Source of the DNA: Levilactobacillus acidifarinae DSM 19394 = JCM 15949 | GTDB lineage: Bacteria > Bacillota > Bacilli > Lactobacillales > Lactobacillaceae | DNA: 64,000 nucleotides | Reading direction: 5' to 3' | Assembly: GCF_001434835.1 (NCBI RefSeq) | Contig: NZ_AZDV01000006.1 | Span: 115,278-179,277, forward strand | Shown: positions 24,505 to 32,518 of the stretch, piece by piece | How the letters are laid out: each line of letters begins with the position of its first letter | Numbering within the stretch: position 1 is the stretch's first letter | Made by a program: the position numbers and the translations under genes | Notes under the pieces: model-generated | Databases searched by the model: none | The model's input: the letters and a program-made list of their open reading frames with translations, nothing else | What the model was told of the DNA's origin: nothing

Positions 24505-25309
24505 ATTACTGGCAACTTTTCTGGAAGAGGACCTGGCGACCGGGGATTTAAGCACTAGCGGACTAGCCCCCCAGCTCGTTCACGGTGATTTTCTTGCCAA
24601 ACGAGCTGGCTTGTTAGTGGGTCAGTGTGTCCCCGCTGCGATTTACGCGCTATTAAGTCCCCAAGCAACTTACACCCCAACGGTGCCCGACGGAACCCTC
24701 GTTCAAGCCGGGACCGTGGTTGGTCATGCGACCGGTCCGGCGACCACCCTATTAGCCGGTGAACGGGTGGCACTCAACCTGATGCAACGCATGAGTGGCA
24801 TCGCCACGGCGACCCATCTCGCCGTGACCACGTTGAACGACCCATCCATCGGGATTCTGGACACCCGGAAGACGACACCCGGCCTACGCCTATTCGATAA
24901 GTACGCCGTGCAGTGTGGTGGCGGCCTCAATCATCGCATGGGCCTGTACGATGCCGTGATGCTCAAGGACAACCACTGGCGGTTAATCACCGATCTTCCC
25001 GCCATGGTTCGCCGCTTACGACAACTCATCGGGCCCACCAAGCTGATTGAAGTCGAAGTGGCCACCCTCGACCAGTTACAACTGGCCATCACCAGTCGCG
25101 TCGACATGATCATGTTCGATAATCAATCGCCTAAGACGGTTCGGGAGTGGCGCCAACTGGTGCCCCCGACCATCCAAGTCGAAGCGTCCGGGGGGATTAC
25201 CCCCGCCAAATTGCCAAGCTATGCGGGCACCGGCGTGGACTTCATCTCGTTGGGCTACCTGACCAATAGTGTTCAGGCGCTCGATATTTCCTTTAATTTA
25301 ACCGACTAA
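24476..25309 (+). CDS. nadC: Nicotinate-nucleotide pyrophosphorylase (quinolinate phosphoribosyltransferase)
   Basis: A 277-residue cytoplasmic enzyme converting quinolinate and PRPP to nicotinate mononucleotide. Family motifs: ATGDLSTSGL, GERVALNLMQRMSGIAT, ILDTRKTTPGLR (the RKT binds substrate), CGGGLNHRMGLYDAVMLKDNH, IEVEVATLDQL, MIMFDN, VEASGGI and DFISLGYLT. The start lies inside the transporter gene with AAAGGAGG upstream. A strong hairpin follows. Length is normal. Confidence 0.94.
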   Translation: MTLSPKRLTELLATFLEEDLATGDLSTSGLAPQLVHGDFLAKRAGLLVGQCVPAAIYALLSPQATYTPTVPDGTLVQAGTVVGHATGPATTLLAGERVALNLMQRMSGIATATHLAVTTLNDPSIGILDTRKTTPGLRLFDKYAVQCGGGLNHRMGLYDAVMLKDNHWRLITDLPAMVRRLRQLIGPTKLIEVEVATLDQLQLAITSRVDMIMFDNQSPKTVREWRQLVPPTIQVEASGGITPAKLPSYAGTGVDFISLGYLTNSVQALDISFNLTD

Positions 25310-25349
25310 TCATTAGATTTTCACGATTGTTAAGTCAACCTTAATTTAC

Positions 25350-25388
25350 AGCAAAGGGACGTCACTGATTCGGTGACGTCCCTTTGCT
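25350..25388. terminator. Convergent 16-bp hairpin
   Basis: AGCAAAGGGACGTCAC (25350-25365) and GTGACGTCCCTTTGCT (25373-25388) pair perfectly. There is no long T run on either side, so termination efficiency is uncertain. Confidence 0.6.
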
Positions 25389-25449
25389 GTCGTGATCAAT
25401 TAGCTGTTTTGGGGAGATGGTTCGGGCCGCTGGCACCTAGAGTTCGGAC

Positions 25450-26259
25450 TTATGCCGGTAACCGGTAATGATCACCATACATCGTCCATGCCAGGGGCCG
25501 CCGCAAAGCAAAGTTGCGTTGGCGAATCAATTGGCGCTGGGTGGTCAAGCGCGACAGGTCGTGATGCGCGGCTTCCTGTCGCATGACGCCCTGTCGGACC
25601 CGCAAAAAGGCTCGTAGGTAGGTGGCGGGATCTCCACCCTGGGCCGGCGTTTGCGCTAAGCGCCGAGCCCGCCGCCGAATTCCGCCAAAACTGGCCGCAT
25701 CGTTACCGGGACCGTGGACCACCAAGGCGTCATAGTAAATATATTGTCCCAACGGGCCCAGATCGTCGTGCCGGGCAGCCCGTAACGCCGGGTACATGTA
25801 CTGCTGATTCAAAATGTCATTTTGGGCCCGTACAAAGCGCTGGTCCGTCGCGGCACGCCGCCAAGCGTGTACGAATGGCCGGCCCAGCCCCCGATGACTG
25901 GCCGTTCCTTGCACCCGCCTCAAGGCCGGCAGGAACTGGTTCAAGCCGTTGTTTGGTCGTAACTGTCGGTAGCGCAGCACCACTTGGCGTAAATCCCCAT
26001 TACCCGTCGTAAACCCAATGATTCCCGCGGTGTATCCCCGACCATCCCCAATATCTTGGATGTAACGGTACTGCCGCTGATACGCCGTCGTCGAGTTCTC
26101 GGCGCTACTGACTAATGCAAACGTGGTTGCCCGTAACTGTCCGGTTTGAATCGTTCGCTGCGCCTGATAGCCTACCGGTGAGCGGTGCAGGACCAGCCAT
26201 CCCCCAACCAACAATAAGCCGATTCCTACCAGACTCCCCCACCAAATTCGTTTTGACAT
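25450..26259 (-). CDS. GH46-family chitosanase, membrane-anchored or secreted
   Basis: A 269-residue glycoside hydrolase of family 46, which cleaves beta-1,4 links in chitosan. The N-terminal hydrophobic segment (5-24) has no clear cleavage site and may be an anchor. Catalytic residues match the family: Glu54 in SSAENSTT and Asp72 in DIGDGRGYTAGIIGFT, 18 residues apart as in Streptomyces chitosanase (22 and 40). Other blocks include FLPALR, GLGRPFVHAWRRAA, LGPLGQYIYYDALVVHGPG, SFGGIRRRA and TPAQGGDPATYLRAFL. It is monocistronic. The mature protein is very Arg-rich. Substrate could be fungal or partially deacetylated polymer; wall deacetylated glycan is an untested alternative. Confidence 0.9.
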   Translation of the reverse strand: MSKRIWWGSLVGIGLLLVGGWLVLHRSPVGYQAQRTIQTGQLRATTFALVSSAENSTTAYQRQYRYIQDIGDGRGYTAGIIGFTTGNGDLRQVVLRYRQLRPNNGLNQFLPALRRVQGTASHRGLGRPFVHAWRRAATDQRFVRAQNDILNQQYMYPALRAARHDDLGPLGQYIYYDALVVHGPGNDAASFGGIRRRARRLAQTPAQGGDPATYLRAFLRVRQGVMRQEAAHHDLSRLTTQRQLIRQRNFALRRPLAWTMYGDHYRLPA

Positions 26260-26519
26260 GATTGCATCCCCCTCTCCTTTCTTAGCGTACCAGTTTTCCG
26301 CGATGACTCAGGTTTACCGGTCACATTTTGGTTAATCTTATTAAATTAAGCGTTTTCATAATTGGCTGTCCTCCGTCCGAGTTTTGCCCTACCATTTTTT
26401 GAAAGTGAAAGAGGCCGTTTTCATTTATAACTACAGGGTAAACTACCCCCTAAATCCTTGAAATAAACCGGTTACACGAAATAATTTTAAATGTAATCCT
26501 TTACATGACCAATTAGTTC

Positions 26520-26561
26520 TTGATTTAATTTTCTGAAAGAATTATGATGTTCACGTTAACA
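26520..26561 (+). promoter_or_regulatory. Promoter and LacI-type operator of the small secreted peptide
   Basis: TTGATT (26520-26525) and TATGAT (26543-26548) are 17 bp apart. TGTTCACGTTAACA (26548-26561) starts on the -10 element and would block it when occupied. The operator is the exact reverse complement of the site at 46476-46489, and differs from the cre consensus at one position, so either CcpA or the local LacI protein may bind. Confidence 0.55.
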
Positions 26562-26625
26562 AATGTTGAAAACACGGAACTTAAAAAAGTTAAAGCCATT
26601 TGAGCTGAAAGGACATGTTTATAAA

Positions 26626-26799
26626 ATGCGTTTATCTAAAGTTATTGCACTGATCGTTGTTGTTGCTGTTGTTGTTTCCGGAGCCTTCGTTAGCACCCAA
26701 GCTTTCGCCGCTTCCAACTCGAACCCTGCCGTTGCTAACCATTCCTTCTCATCTGCTTACACGGCTTTGGTTCAAAAGCAATCCCAAGTTTTAAAGTAA
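26626..26799 (+). CDS. Very small secreted peptide
   Basis: A 57-residue precursor. Residues 1-29 are a textbook signal peptide (MRLSKVIALIVVVAVVVSGA then FVSTQAFA, cut after AFA or AFAA). The mature product is about 28 residues, polar and Ser/Asn/Gln-rich, with no Cys. The ATG at 26626 is favoured; AAAGGA is 12-13 nt upstream, and the frame is open to 26563. It is flanked by its own good promoter/operator and a perfect 13-bp terminator, which argues that it is a true and well-expressed gene. Function unknown; an extracellular signal or a surface peptide is possible. Confidence 0.65.
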   Translation: MRLSKVIALIVVVAVVVSGAFVSTQAFAASNSNPAVANHSFSSAYTALVQKQSQVLK

Positions 26800-26824
26800 G
26801 CTTACCCTTTAATTGATAAAACCC

Positions 26825-26861
26825 TAGCCACCGTGGACCCCCATCCACGGTGGCTATTTTT
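26825..26861 (+). terminator. Terminator of the small secreted peptide gene
   Basis: TAGCCACCGTGGA and TCCACGGTGGCTA pair perfectly over 13 bp, followed by TTTTT. Confidence 0.9.
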
Positions 26862-26921
26862 ATGGTTTCTTCTGGTCGTGAAACGGCTTACACTAGAAGT
26901 ATTACGAACGGAGGAATCCAA

Positions 26922-27698
26922 ATGTCTGAAAATTTAACCGCCATCGCCGACGCCCTCAACGTCCTCGCCGACTATCTGGGGCCCCGCGACGTCTCTGAAC
27001 TGTCCCGCACAACGCTCACCGAGCCACTAGACGCCGTGATTTTGTTCGGCGGGAGTATCCTGGCTGGCGACTCGGTCTTTCACGAGGCCATGGCCCATCA
27101 GGCCGCGACTCATTACCTGATTGCCGGTGGTCGCGGGCACACCACGCCGACCCTGCAGGCGCAACTGTCTAACCGGGGCTTTGATTTTCTGGGTGACCCC
27201 AGCGAAGCCTTGATGCACCAGCGCTACTTGGAGTATACGTACGTTGATCACATCGACTTACTCGAAACCGAATCGACCAACTGTGGTAGTAACGTCGCCA
27301 ATAGTTTAGCCGTGCTCAAGGCCCACGACATCCCTGTCAAACGCCTGGGTATCATCCAAGACGCCACCATGCAACGACGGATGGCCGCTTGTTTTCAAAA
27401 GGTTGCCCCGGACACCCAACTGGTCAATTTCGCGGCCTACCAGGTCCACGTTCAGGTGTGGAACGGCCAATTAGGCTTCACCAAACCGATTTTTGGCATG
27501 TGGACCATGCACGACTACATCACGCTACTCATGGGCGAATTACCACGCTTGACCGATGATACCAACGGTTACGGTCCCAACGGCCAGGACTACATCGCCC
27601 ACGTCGACATTCCTCAACCGGTGCAGGCCGCCTACGCCTTTCTGCAGGCGCACCTCGACATTACCGGCCGGCCAGCTAACACCGCCTTTAAATCCTAA
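26922..27698 (+). CDS. YdcF/DUF218-family protein
   Basis: A 258-residue cytoplasmic protein with the DUF218 fold pattern: DAVILFGGSILAGDSVFHEAM, YLIAGGRGHTTPTLQAQL, LLETESTNCGSNVANSLAVLKAH and RLGIIQDATMQRRM. Members such as E. coli YdcF bind S-adenosylmethionine, but their reaction is not settled. No membrane segment is present. I start at 26922, with GGAGGAAT upstream (the frame runs back to 26850 through the previous terminator). Monocistronic. Confidence 0.78.
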   Translation: MSENLTAIADALNVLADYLGPRDVSELSRTTLTEPLDAVILFGGSILAGDSVFHEAMAHQAATHYLIAGGRGHTTPTLQAQLSNRGFDFLGDPSEALMHQRYLEYTYVDHIDLLETESTNCGSNVANSLAVLKAHDIPVKRLGIIQDATMQRRMAACFQKVAPDTQLVNFAAYQVHVQVWNGQLGFTKPIFGMWTMHDYITLLMGELPRLTDDTNGYGPNGQDYIAHVDIPQPVQAAYAFLQAHLDITGRPANTAFKS

Positions 27699-27740
27699 TT
27701 AAAATGGTGCGCCTCCCGACTGGGAAGCGCACCATTTTAA
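27699..27740. terminator. Bidirectional convergent terminator
   Basis: AAAATGGTGCGC (27701-27712) and GCGCACCATTTT (27727-27738) form a perfect stem between the convergent YdcF-like and acyltransferase-like genes. Confidence 0.85.
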
Positions 27741-27741
27741 G

Positions 27742-28986
27742 TTATAACGTCTGAGTCGTCGCCGTTTGGGGATCGATGAAATCTTCGATCCGGCCAGCCA
27801 TAGCCTTGGCGAGGTCACGACCAAACTGCACTTCTTGGTCGGTTCCCACCATGTTGAAGCCTAAGGTCAATTGGCCCTTAAACGTGCTGCAGGCAATCTG
27901 ATACATCGGGGCAAACCGGAAGGACCCCGTCATCAAAACGTCCGTGATTTCGGTGTCGTCTAACCGTAGCCGTTGATCGTCGATGATGCCAAAATTGGTG
28001 TAACCAATTGGCCGCACGTGATAGTTGGCTTCGACGATTTGCTGTAATTGCTCGATACTTTCGTGCTCGTATTGGGCCATCAGCGACCGCACGGAATCTA
28101 AGAACTGGTCGCGTTCCTTAAGCGTCGCCATTCCCGCGTGCATTTTCTGCACGGATTCGCGAATCGGTTCGGCCAAAGGCGCCGGAATAGCGGGATTGTA
28201 CCGGGCCGTGTGGTTCGCGATTCGCAACTGGGCCTGGTCGTGTTCAATGCTTTGCCGCATATCCGTCGGGCAAGCAATCGCAATATCCGTGACTTCCGGC
28301 GCGTAAGCCTGGATGGTCTTACCAAACGTCGCCATCAGTACGTCGTTGACCGTCACGTGTTGGTCGTGAGTCGCGTGCAGGAGTTGCTTGGTCAGGACCG
28401 CACTCAACCGCACCCCGCTGACGTGAGCTTTCCGCTCAGCCGTAGCCGCTGCTAGTCGGGGCAACCCCAATGCGTGGACTGGATGGTCGACGTCCTTGCC
28501 CTGCTTCGGGGCCGGGTGCGTCTTCAATAGCGCCTTGAGCCAGTCCAACTCAACGGTGTTATGAACGTCCTTAACGGCCGCCACGCCCCGGTTATAGCAA
28601 TCACTCAACAGGTAAAGGTACTGTTTGAACCCACTCCCATCGGTCAAAATGTGGCTCATGGTCAAGACCAGTGTCGTGGTTTCACCGGGTTCAATGAAGA
28701 TCCGCAGTTGCGGCTGGTTAAACCAATCGGGATTGGCATCCAGTTCCGGCGTGAGCTGATCGACCACGGTTACCATGGTCGTGGCGTCGTCCACCACGGG
28801 CGTCCAGCTATTATCGGCTAGATTGTATTTACAAAAGAGTTCGGGCACGACCTTAGCGGACAAGGTTACCGCCCGGCGGAACCGATCAACGTCCAGCTGA
28901 CCGGTCAGTTTAATTTGGCACCGAATAATCGGGTAAAGTTCTTTCAGCCCGATGGTGTGCAGAATATTTAAAGGATTTTGATTCAT
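27742..28986 (-). CDS. Condensation-domain-like acyltransferase
   Basis: A 414-residue protein of the chloramphenicol acetyltransferase/condensation-domain superfamily. The active-site motif is LTMSHILTDGSGFKQYL, matching HxxxDG with the catalytic His about residue 127. A C-terminal beta region (YTNFGIIDDQRL...ITDVLMTGSFRFAP) resembles PapA5- or alcohol-acetyltransferase-like proteins found in lactobacilli. It probably transfers an acyl group to an alcohol or amine, acceptor unknown. It is monocistronic, with no peptide synthetase nearby. A CCGGT-N5-ACCGG palindrome lies at 29026-29040 in its upstream region. Confidence 0.7.
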   Translation of the reverse strand: MNQNPLNILHTIGLKELYPIIRCQIKLTGQLDVDRFRRAVTLSAKVVPELFCKYNLADNSWTPVVDDATTMVTVVDQLTPELDANPDWFNQPQLRIFIEPGETTTLVLTMSHILTDGSGFKQYLYLLSDCYNRGVAAVKDVHNTVELDWLKALLKTHPAPKQGKDVDHPVHALGLPRLAAATAERKAHVSGVRLSAVLTKQLLHATHDQHVTVNDVLMATFGKTIQAYAPEVTDIAIACPTDMRQSIEHDQAQLRIANHTARYNPAIPAPLAEPIRESVQKMHAGMATLKERDQFLDSVRSLMAQYEHESIEQLQQIVEANYHVRPIGYTNFGIIDDQRLRLDDTEITDVLMTGSFRFAPMYQIACSTFKGQLTLGFNMVGTDQEVQFGRDLAKAMAGRIEDFIDPQTATTQTL

Positions 28987-29177
28987 TTGAAACTCCTCCT
29001 ACCAAACACCAAATTTAAATGTCCACCCGGTACACGACCGGATAGCCTTATACGTCTATGGTGATACAAGAAAACGCTATTTTCAATCACTGATTGGGAC
29101 TAGACTCAATTATTTTGTGTGGCGGTCAACGAACAGCCTAAGACTTAGCCAATGTGACGTCTGGCCGTTGTCCTGGT

Positions 29178-29296
29178 GAAACGTGTTCACCCAGGCAGCC
29201 GGTTCCGCTTAACCCCATTGGGGTAATTATCCAAGCCCCGGATAATCACCCCAATGACGTTAATGCTCGCCGACTAACCGCCTGGGATCACACTCT
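29178..29296 (-). repeat. Dispersed structured element R1, copy 2
   Basis: Same arms as copy 1 (GAAACGTG, CAGCCGGTTCCGCTTAACCCC split by a variable part, GACGTTAATGCTCGCCGACTA, CACACTCT). The outer stem is CCCAGG/CCTGGG plus GTG/CAC, and the inner stem is ATTGGGGTAATTATCC with GGATAATCACCCCAAT: different sequence from copy 1 but still paired. It lies downstream of uxaC. Confidence 0.75.
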
Positions 29297-29304
29297 TATA
29301 ATCC

Positions 29305-29342
29305 CAAAAAATCTCGCACGACCACTAAGCAGTCGTGCGAGA
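29305..29342 (-). terminator. Terminator of the uxuT-uxaE-uxaC operon
   Basis: TCTCGCACGAC (29312-29322) pairs with GTCGTGCGAGA (29332-29342); a T run follows on the minus strand. Confidence 0.85.
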
Positions 29343-29369
29343 AATTTAGGAAGTGTATTTTATCAGTAA

Positions 29370-30836
29370 TTACTTACTGGTTGAATAACTTGTGTTAAAT
29401 AACTCATCTGGCGTCTTATCTGGGAAGAAACCAAAGAAGTTGTAGGCGTTGTTGTAGGAAATGTCTTGAACGATCTTCCCTAACGTAGCTTCGTCGTTTG
29501 GTACCCGGCCTTGTTCAACTAAGTTACCGTAGAAGTTGCAAAGTACCCGACGGAAGTATTCGTGACGAGGGTAGGATAAGAAACTCCGTGAGTCGGTTAA
29601 CATCCCGACGAAGTTTGGTAACAGACTTTCTTGGGCGAAAATCCGTAATTGGTTGTCCATTCCTTCGGCAGTATCGTTGAACCACCAGCCAGCACCTAAT
29701 TGTAAGCGTTGCTTGCCGCCTTCTTGGAACGAGCCCATCATGGTTGCTAATTGCATCCAATCGTTGTCGTTCAAGGAGTAGAAGATGGTCTTTGGAATGT
29801 CGTTGGTGTCGCGCATCTTGGTGTAAAGCTTTTGGATTTCACCAGCAATGTCTGGTTGCGTCCCAACCGCATCGTACCCAGTGTCGGCACCCAACTTCTT
29901 AAACATCGGCCGGTTGAGGTCCCGGATGGAGTTGATGTGGAATTGCATGGTCCAGTCGAATTCCTTGTTGAAGACCATCAAGTTTTCCAACAACATGGTG
30001 ATGTATTGGTCTAATTCCTTTGGCGTGAGGTCTTGGTTATTGATCCCTTTGTTGACAATGGCATCCAGCTCGCTGTCTGAAGCCTCAACAAAGTGGTAGG
30101 TCAATAAGGAGTGGTCGGACAAACGACCGCCCATGTCGTTAAAGAAGCTAAACCGTTGCTTAACCGCTGCCATGATGTCCTTGAAGCCGTTGATCTTGAC
30201 GCCAGAGACGTCACTCAACTTCTTCAAGTAGTCCGCATAACCGTCCCGATCAATTTGGATCAACTTATCTGGCCGCATCGCTGGTAAGGTCCGGAAGCCG
30301 TTTTCAGCTTCAGTTTCCTTCAACATCTTGTGGTAGTGTAAGTCGTCGGCAGGGTCGTCCGTGGTGCAGACCGCCTTGACGTTCATGTTCTTGATCAAGT
30401 TACGAGGCTTGAAGTCGTCCGTTTGGAGTAAAGCGTTGGCTTTCTTCCAAATTTCTGGCGCCGTCTTACGGTTGAAGACTTCGTCGATGTGGAAGAAACG
30501 CTTCAATTCCAAGTGGGTCCATTCGTACAACGGGTTCCCCATTGATTGTTCGATCGTGCCAGCCCAAGCCATGAACTTGTCATAGTCATCGCCGTCACCA
30601 GTGATCAATTCTTCAGGGACACCGTTAGCACGCATCAGGCGCCACTTGTAGTGGTCCCCGTAAGTGCCTTCGTTCAACCAAATCCGCGTAATGTTCGGGT
30701 AGTTTTTGTTTTCGTAAATTTCTACTGGGTTCAAGTGGCAGTGGAAGTCAATGATTGGCATGTCTTTAGCGTAATCATTAAACAACTTCTTCGCCATATC
30801 ATTGCCGAGTAAGAAATCGTCATCAAGCAAATCCAT
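29370..30836 (-). CDS. uxaC: Glucuronate (uronate) isomerase, copy 1
   Basis: A 488-residue cytoplasmic enzyme of the amidohydrolase fold that interconverts D-glucuronate/D-fructuronate and D-galacturonate/D-tagaturonate. Metal-binding HxH is at His32/His34 (IIDFHCHL). Other blocks are [40 protein letters not shown] and [20 protein letters not shown]. It is the last gene of a minus-strand operon after uxuT and uxaE, with AAAGGAGG before the ATG. A second uxaC (53.0 kb) is clearly paralogous but has a different C terminus; this copy is longer by a tail ending [14 protein letters not shown]. Confidence 0.95.
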   Translation of the reverse strand: MDLLDDDFLLGNDMAKKLFNDYAKDMPIIDFHCHLNPVEIYENKNYPNITRIWLNEGTYGDHYKWRLMRANGVPEELITGDGDDYDKFMAWAGTIEQSMGNPLYEWTHLELKRFFHIDEVFNRKTAPEIWKKANALLQTDDFKPRNLIKNMNVKAVCTTDDPADDLHYHKMLKETEAENGFRTLPAMRPDKLIQIDRDGYADYLKKLSDVSGVKINGFKDIMAAVKQRFSFFNDMGGRLSDHSLLTYHFVEASDSELDAIVNKGINNQDLTPKELDQYITMLLENLMVFNKEFDWTMQFHINSIRDLNRPMFKKLGADTGYDAVGTQPDIAGEIQKLYTKMRDTNDIPKTIFYSLNDNDWMQLATMMGSFQEGGKQRLQLGAGWWFNDTAEGMDNQLRIFAQESLLPNFVGMLTDSRSFLSYPRHEYFRRVLCNFYGNLVEQGRVPNDEATLGKIVQDISYNNAYNFFGFFPDKTPDELFNTSYSTSK

Positions 30837-30868
30837 GGGTGTTGTCCTCCTTTAAGACGTCTTCAGAA

Positions 30869-32443
30869 TTAGTCTTTTGGTTCGTACTTAGCTTGGACTT
30901 CAGCCTTCGTCTTGGCCTTACCTTGGAGTAAGTCAATGTGTTGGGCAATGTGGGCAATCAAGTACTTGTCGTATTGAGCTTGGTTTTCCTTCAAGATCTT
31001 GAAGAACTTGTCACGGAAGACGTAACGGTAGCTCTTCTGGTAGTTCAAGATGGAACCGTACATGGTGTGCAGAACCTGACGAGCGTCGTCATCTTGTAAC
31101 AACGTCATGACATTGCTGTCGTTGATGGTTTCTGGCTTTGGTGCCTTGCCATCGGTTTGGGCGTTGAAGACGTAGAAGGCTGCGACATCGTCCAAGTTTT
31201 CGTAAGAGAACTTGTAGATTTCTTGCATCAGTTTTGGATCGGCGTGGGCAATGACCCGCAGAGCTTCCAACCAGTTAGTCCCGGCAGTCTTAACGTGCCA
31301 GCCGTGCTTGTTGGACAAACGACCGATGATTTCGTAAACGGAAAGCTTATCGGAACCAGAGTGGATACTCAACTTGTAGCCGAAGTGTTCCGCAATGGCT
31401 TCATGAATAACGAATTCGGCTTCGAAGCGCTTAACGTCACCAATGTAGTCAATGGCCTTCTGGAATTCACCGTAGAACCGTGGTGCAATGGTTTCAGGGG
31501 TGATGCCGGCTTCATGTAATTCGTTCGCAAAGAAGTAGTGGTTAGCTGGCGTGGTTGGGACGATGGCTTCATCCATCGAAATTTCGAAGTCCAAGTTGTA
31601 AGGCTTGATGAACTTGTGGTAGATGAAGATGGCGTATTGAACGGCACCGTTAAAGATTAAGACGGATTGTTCAACGTCCTTCTTGCTGAAGTGAACGGAA
31701 GCGTTGTCGTTGATCTTGAACGTCTTGTCCAAGTAAGTATCGTTGAAGTACTTAACCAGGTCATCGTCCAAAGCGTTGTACTTAGCATCCAATTGGTCGT
31801 CAGTTAAGTCGGCGATTTCGTTGTGAATCTTTTCAGTGGAGTCAAGGGTGATCATCGTGCAACCAGCCTTGATGGCGTAGTCAACTTCGTGAGGGTTCTT
31901 AACGTGGTCACCATCATCGGCCCAGCCAGTGGTGAAGCCTTCGTCGAAGACGGCCCAGCCGGCATCCAACAGAACGTCGGTTTCAGTCCGGTTCGTCAAG
32001 AGAAGTTCACGGATGGATTGTTGAGCCAGAACAGGCATGATGCCGCGGCCCTTGAACAAACGTAAGTGAGCGTTAGAAGCTAAGCCTAAGCGGTCACCTA
32101 AACCAAAGGTGTACTTGTGGCCGTGACGAGAAGTTGGCTTCAACCAGTTGAAGCGCTTCGTCAAAGCGTGCCAGTTTTGTTCGTTCAAATCACCGACGAT
32201 CAACGTCTTGTCGTCATCAGCAATGCTTTCGCGGGCGTCGAAGTCCTTAACATCGTCGCGGTCTTCGTAAACGACTAAGCTCTTGACCGTTTGCTTGTTA
32301 ACCGTTTCGTGTAAGTCAAAGTACACGTTACGAACGTCAACTTGGATTGAGTTCACGTAAATGTCTTTGTCTGACAGGTTTGAGTAGTCGCCGTTTGCGG
32401 CTAAGATTTCATGGACGTCTGAAACTAATTTTTGTAAATCCAT
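30869..32443 (-). CDS. uxaE: Tagaturonate epimerase
   Basis: A 524-residue protein of the UxaE family, which epimerises D-tagaturonate to D-fructuronate. Recognisable blocks are YTFGLGDRLGLASNAHLRL, VLAQQSIRELLLTNRT, DAGWAVFDEGFTTGWADDGDHVKN, SMDEAIVPTTPANHYFFA and LSIHSGSDKLSVYEIIGRL. With UxaC before it and UxuB after it, it removes the need for the altronate branch (UxaB/UxaA). I use the ATG at 32443 with GGAGG upstream. Middle gene of the uxuT-uxaE-uxaC operon, 32 nt from uxaC. Confidence 0.85.
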   Translation of the reverse strand: MDLQKLVSDVHEILAANGDYSNLSDKDIYVNSIQVDVRNVYFDLHETVNKQTVKSLVVYEDRDDVKDFDARESIADDDKTLIVGDLNEQNWHALTKRFNWLKPTSRHGHKYTFGLGDRLGLASNAHLRLFKGRGIMPVLAQQSIRELLLTNRTETDVLLDAGWAVFDEGFTTGWADDGDHVKNPHEVDYAIKAGCTMITLDSTEKIHNEIADLTDDQLDAKYNALDDDLVKYFNDTYLDKTFKINDNASVHFSKKDVEQSVLIFNGAVQYAIFIYHKFIKPYNLDFEISMDEAIVPTTPANHYFFANELHEAGITPETIAPRFYGEFQKAIDYIGDVKRFEAEFVIHEAIAEHFGYKLSIHSGSDKLSVYEIIGRLSNKHGWHVKTAGTNWLEALRVIAHADPKLMQEIYKFSYENLDDVAAFYVFNAQTDGKAPKPETINDSNVMTLLQDDDARQVLHTMYGSILNYQKSYRYVFRDKFFKILKENQAQYDKYLIAHIAQHIDLLQGKAKTKAEVQAKYEPKD

Positions 32444-32518
32444 CAATATTGCCTCCAATATAGTTGTAAGTACCTAGTTTTAAGGAACATAAACCCGAAT
32501 TAATGATGAAACTCACTG

